A stretch of DNA of 64,000 nucleotides from Knufia peltigerae (lineage: Eukaryota > Ascomycota > Eurotiomycetes > Chaetothyriales > Trichomeriaceae). Below are positions 62,078-64,000 of the stretch, piece after piece. The position numbers were made by a program, and so were the translations under genes. Positions within the stretch are counted from its first letter, which is position 1. Each line of letters begins with the position of its first letter. Under the pieces are notes generated by a model. The model had not been told where the DNA came from. It worked only from the letters and a program-made list of their open reading frames with translations, and ran no database searches. Location: NCBI GenBank assembly GCA_030247855.1, contig JAPDRN010000010.1, forward strand, positions 372,001 through 436,000, written 5' to 3'.

Positions 62078-64000
62078 ATGTCGAAACCAGGAATGGAAAA
62101 GCTCCAATCCAAACCTGTATCCAGCCAGGAAAAATCCAGATTAGCAAAGGGGAAAAAGCGATCTGCTACTGAAGCCTTTGCCCCCAAGTCCACGACGGTT
62201 CAGGATGCGCTTCAAGCACACCGCAAGAATCCGTCACTTGGAAAAACCGTCACTTTCACACATGGGTCCGAGAGCAGCCCCTTGGACAACGTGGCAACGG
62301 CCAAGACAGCATCATACAAGTCTACCAAGGGATCAAATTTAAGGGAACGTGCTCACGCATTACTTTCCGTCCGACAGAAACTACCGATATACGAGCACGC
62401 AGATGCAATTAGACAGGCATTGCGGGACAATGACGTACTACTCTTGGTCGGGGAGACGGGTTCCGGAAAGTCAACGCAGATCCCACAGTTCTTGGTCAAC
62501 GAGCGATGGTGCAAGAGGACGACCATCAAAGGTGGCGCAAAGGTGGGAGGATGTATCGCCATCACACAACCTCGAAGGGTTGCCGCCATTTCACTGGCTC
62601 GACGTGTCGCCGAAGAGATGGGCACGCCTCTGGGAAACTCCAGCCCCGCTTCGCAGGTTGGGTACTCGGTCAGGTTCGAGAACAGCACGAGTCCGGGGAT
62701 GAAAATCAAGTTTCTGACGGAGGGCATGCTTTTGCAAGAGATGCTACGAGACCCTTGGCTGAGAGAATACTCCGCCATCGTGGTTGACGAAGTACATGAG
62801 CGAGGTGTGAATGTCGATCTGGTGTTGGGGTTTTTGAGGAGGCTCCAAGAGCAGAGGAGTGCAGATGACGGAAGAGGAGGCGTCGGTATGAAGGTCGTCG
62901 TCATGAGTGCTACAGCGGACATGGAGAAGATTCAGAGGTTTTTCGTTGTTGACTCACCGGATGATACTCGGCTCCAGATGGACGACGACAAAGAAACTGA
63001 CAAGCGCAAAGAACCTCCTGTTTCTATCAAAAGCCAGTCCAAAGCGACCACGCTCTTCATCAAGGGTCGTCAATACCCCGTCACCGTCAATTACGCACCC
63101 ACCCCTGTCCCCGACATAATCGACGCCGCCTTCGAACGCATCAAGCATATCCACACCCACTCTCCTCTCCCAGGAGACATTTTGGTTTTTCTCACCGGCC
63201 AAGAAACGGTCGAATCCCTCATGAGCCTCGTGACCGCATGGTCCGCGTCCATCCTGAAAGACGCGACCCTCAACAAAACACTTCCCAAACTTCTCATCCT
63301 CCCACTCTACGCCGCGCTCCCGTCCCCGGCCCAACAGCGGGTCTTCCAACCCACGCCCAAATTCACGCGCAAGATCATCCTGGCGACCAACATCGCCGAA
63401 ACCTCCATCACGGTCCCGGGGATCCGACACGTCGTCGACACGGGCAAAGCCAAGCAACGACTCTTTCGACCTTCCCTCAACCTCGACACCCTCTTGACCG
63501 TGCCCATCTCACGCAGTTCCGCCAACCAACGCTCCGGCCGGGCGGGCCGTGACGCGCCCGGCACGGCGTACAGACTCTACACGCAGTCCGATTTCACCTC
63601 CCTCGCCCAAGACACCGAACCGGAGATTTTGCGGTGCGACCTGTCCCAACTCGTCTTGACCCTCAAGGCCCACGGGATCGACGACCTCTCCTCGTTTCCG
63701 TTCCTGACGACGCCACCTCGTCGTGCTCTCGAACGCGCCCTGGTCCACTTGCTTCAACTGTCCGCCTTGGACCCCAAATCCGGACAAATCACCGCGCTAG
63801 GTCGGGAGATGAGCGTCCTCCCTTTACCCGCCAGCCTCGCCAGGGTGCTCCTCGCCAGCGCAGACCCAAACCACGCGTGCACGACCGAGATCATAGACAT
63901 CGTGTCCGCATTGAGTGTGGAAAACGTCTTTCTCAACGTCCACCGTGGTGGTGATTCTGGTCAGGATTCTGTTGGGAAGATGCCGTCTGATCCATTGAAG
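62078..64000 (+). CDS. DEAH-family RNA helicase (DEVH variant), runs off window end; Dhr2-like
   Basis: The frame is open from the ATG at 62078 to the window end, 641 residues. Helicase motifs: I GETGSGKST (125-133), Ia TQPRR (163-167), II DEVH (237-240, Val where DEAH enzymes usually have Ala), III SAT (277-279), IV-V ILVFLTGQE, TNIAETSITV, and VI QRSGRAGR. The start of the winged-helix/ratchet part (ILRCDLSQLVLTLKAHGI) follows. The short 100-residue N-terminal extension, basic and without domains, fits Dhr2-type nucleolar helicases in ribosome biogenesis better than spliceosomal Prp enzymes. This assignment is inference. A charged, low-complexity insertion (MDDDKETDKRKEPP) lies after motif III. 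From about 63,000 the third positions become strongly C-rich. Confidence 0.9.
   Translation, partial: MSKPGMEKLQSKPVSSQEKSRLAKGKKRSATEAFAPKSTTVQDALQAHRKNPSLGKTVTFTHGSESSPLDNVATAKTASYKSTKGSNLRERAHALLSVRQKLPIYEHADAIRQALRDNDVLLLVGETGSGKSTQIPQFLVNERWCKRTTIKGGAKVGGCIAITQPRRVAAISLARRVAEEMGTPLGNSSPASQVGYSVRFENSTSPGMKIKFLTEGMLLQEMLRDPWLREYSAIVVDEVHERGVNVDLVLGFLRRLQEQRSADDGRGGVGMKVVVMSATADMEKIQRFFVVDSPDDTRLQMDDDKETDKRKEPPVSIKSQSKATTLFIKGRQYPVTVNYAPTPVPDIIDAAFERIKHIHTHSPLPGDILVFLTGQETVESLMSLVTAWSASILKDATLNKTLPKLLILPLYAALPSPAQQRVFQPTPKFTRKIILATNIAETSITVPGIRHVVDTGKAKQRLFRPSLNLDTLLTVPISRSSANQRSGRAGRDAPGTAYRLYTQSDFTSLAQDTEPEILRCDLSQLVLTLKAHGIDDLSSFPFLTTPPRRALERALVHLLQLSALDPKSGQITALGREMSVLPLPASLARVLLASADPNHACTTEIIDIVSALSVENVFLNVHRGGDSGQDSVGKMPSDPLK

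Overview
The window reads as nuclear DNA of a filamentous ascomycete (Pezizomycotina, probably Eurotiomycetes; the class is inferred from overall gene style, not proven). The support is short 45-130 base GT..AG introns, many intronless genes, gene spacing of 0.4-3.5 kb on both strands, and fungal families such as TRI12-type transporters, fungal bZIP and fungal-specific transcription factor domains, Pkr1, Sdh7, Vps71 and Dop1. I see no rRNA, tRNA, CRISPR array, transposase or reverse transcriptase.

Layout. 1-8.3 kb is an accessory-looking block: the 5' part of a beta-lactamase-family serine hydrolase (cut by the window edge), two short-chain dehydrogenases, a bZIP factor and a TRI12-like MFS transporter. 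9.6-17.4 kb is housekeeping on the + strand: DOP1 (a 5 kb single exon), a 113-residue mitochondrial membrane protein, and the SWR1-complex subunit Vps71. 17.8-30.3 kb holds a WLM metalloprotease, an AidB-type acyl-CoA dehydrogenase, a GTPBP1/2-like GTPase, a nine-exon ZRC1-type zinc transporter, a medium-chain oxidoreductase and the V-ATPase assembly factor Pkr1. 30.3-38.9 kb is gene-poor; its only supported gene is a zinc-finger regulator with a 1 kb ATG-free leader, and downstream of it lie microsatellites and a cluster of a repeated nonamer. 38.9-52.8 kb carries two F-box proteins, Sdh7, a small Cys/Gly-rich protein ending in a CaaX-like box, a TauD-type dioxygenase, the cullin-like APC2, and a fungal transcription-factor-domain gene broken by an in-frame TGA. 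53.6-64 kb holds Mtq2, an Hrt3/FBXO9-type F-box protein, an Mtm1-type mitochondrial carrier, a GFA/CENP-V enzyme, a third SDR and the 5' two thirds of a DEAH-family RNA helicase.

How they work together. Most genes are independent housekeeping loci. The one group that could act as a pathway is 1-8.3 kb (hydrolase, two oxidoreductases, regulator, exporter). The observations most worth following are the ATG-free leader with a coding-like in-frame extension (33.4-34.4 kb), the nonamer TACGGAGTA/TACTCCGTA (nine exact copies, six of them within 2.1 kb), the nonsense codon in the transcription-factor-like gene, and the C-terminal CNVM of the small Cys/Gly-rich protein. I found no clearly new multi-gene system.
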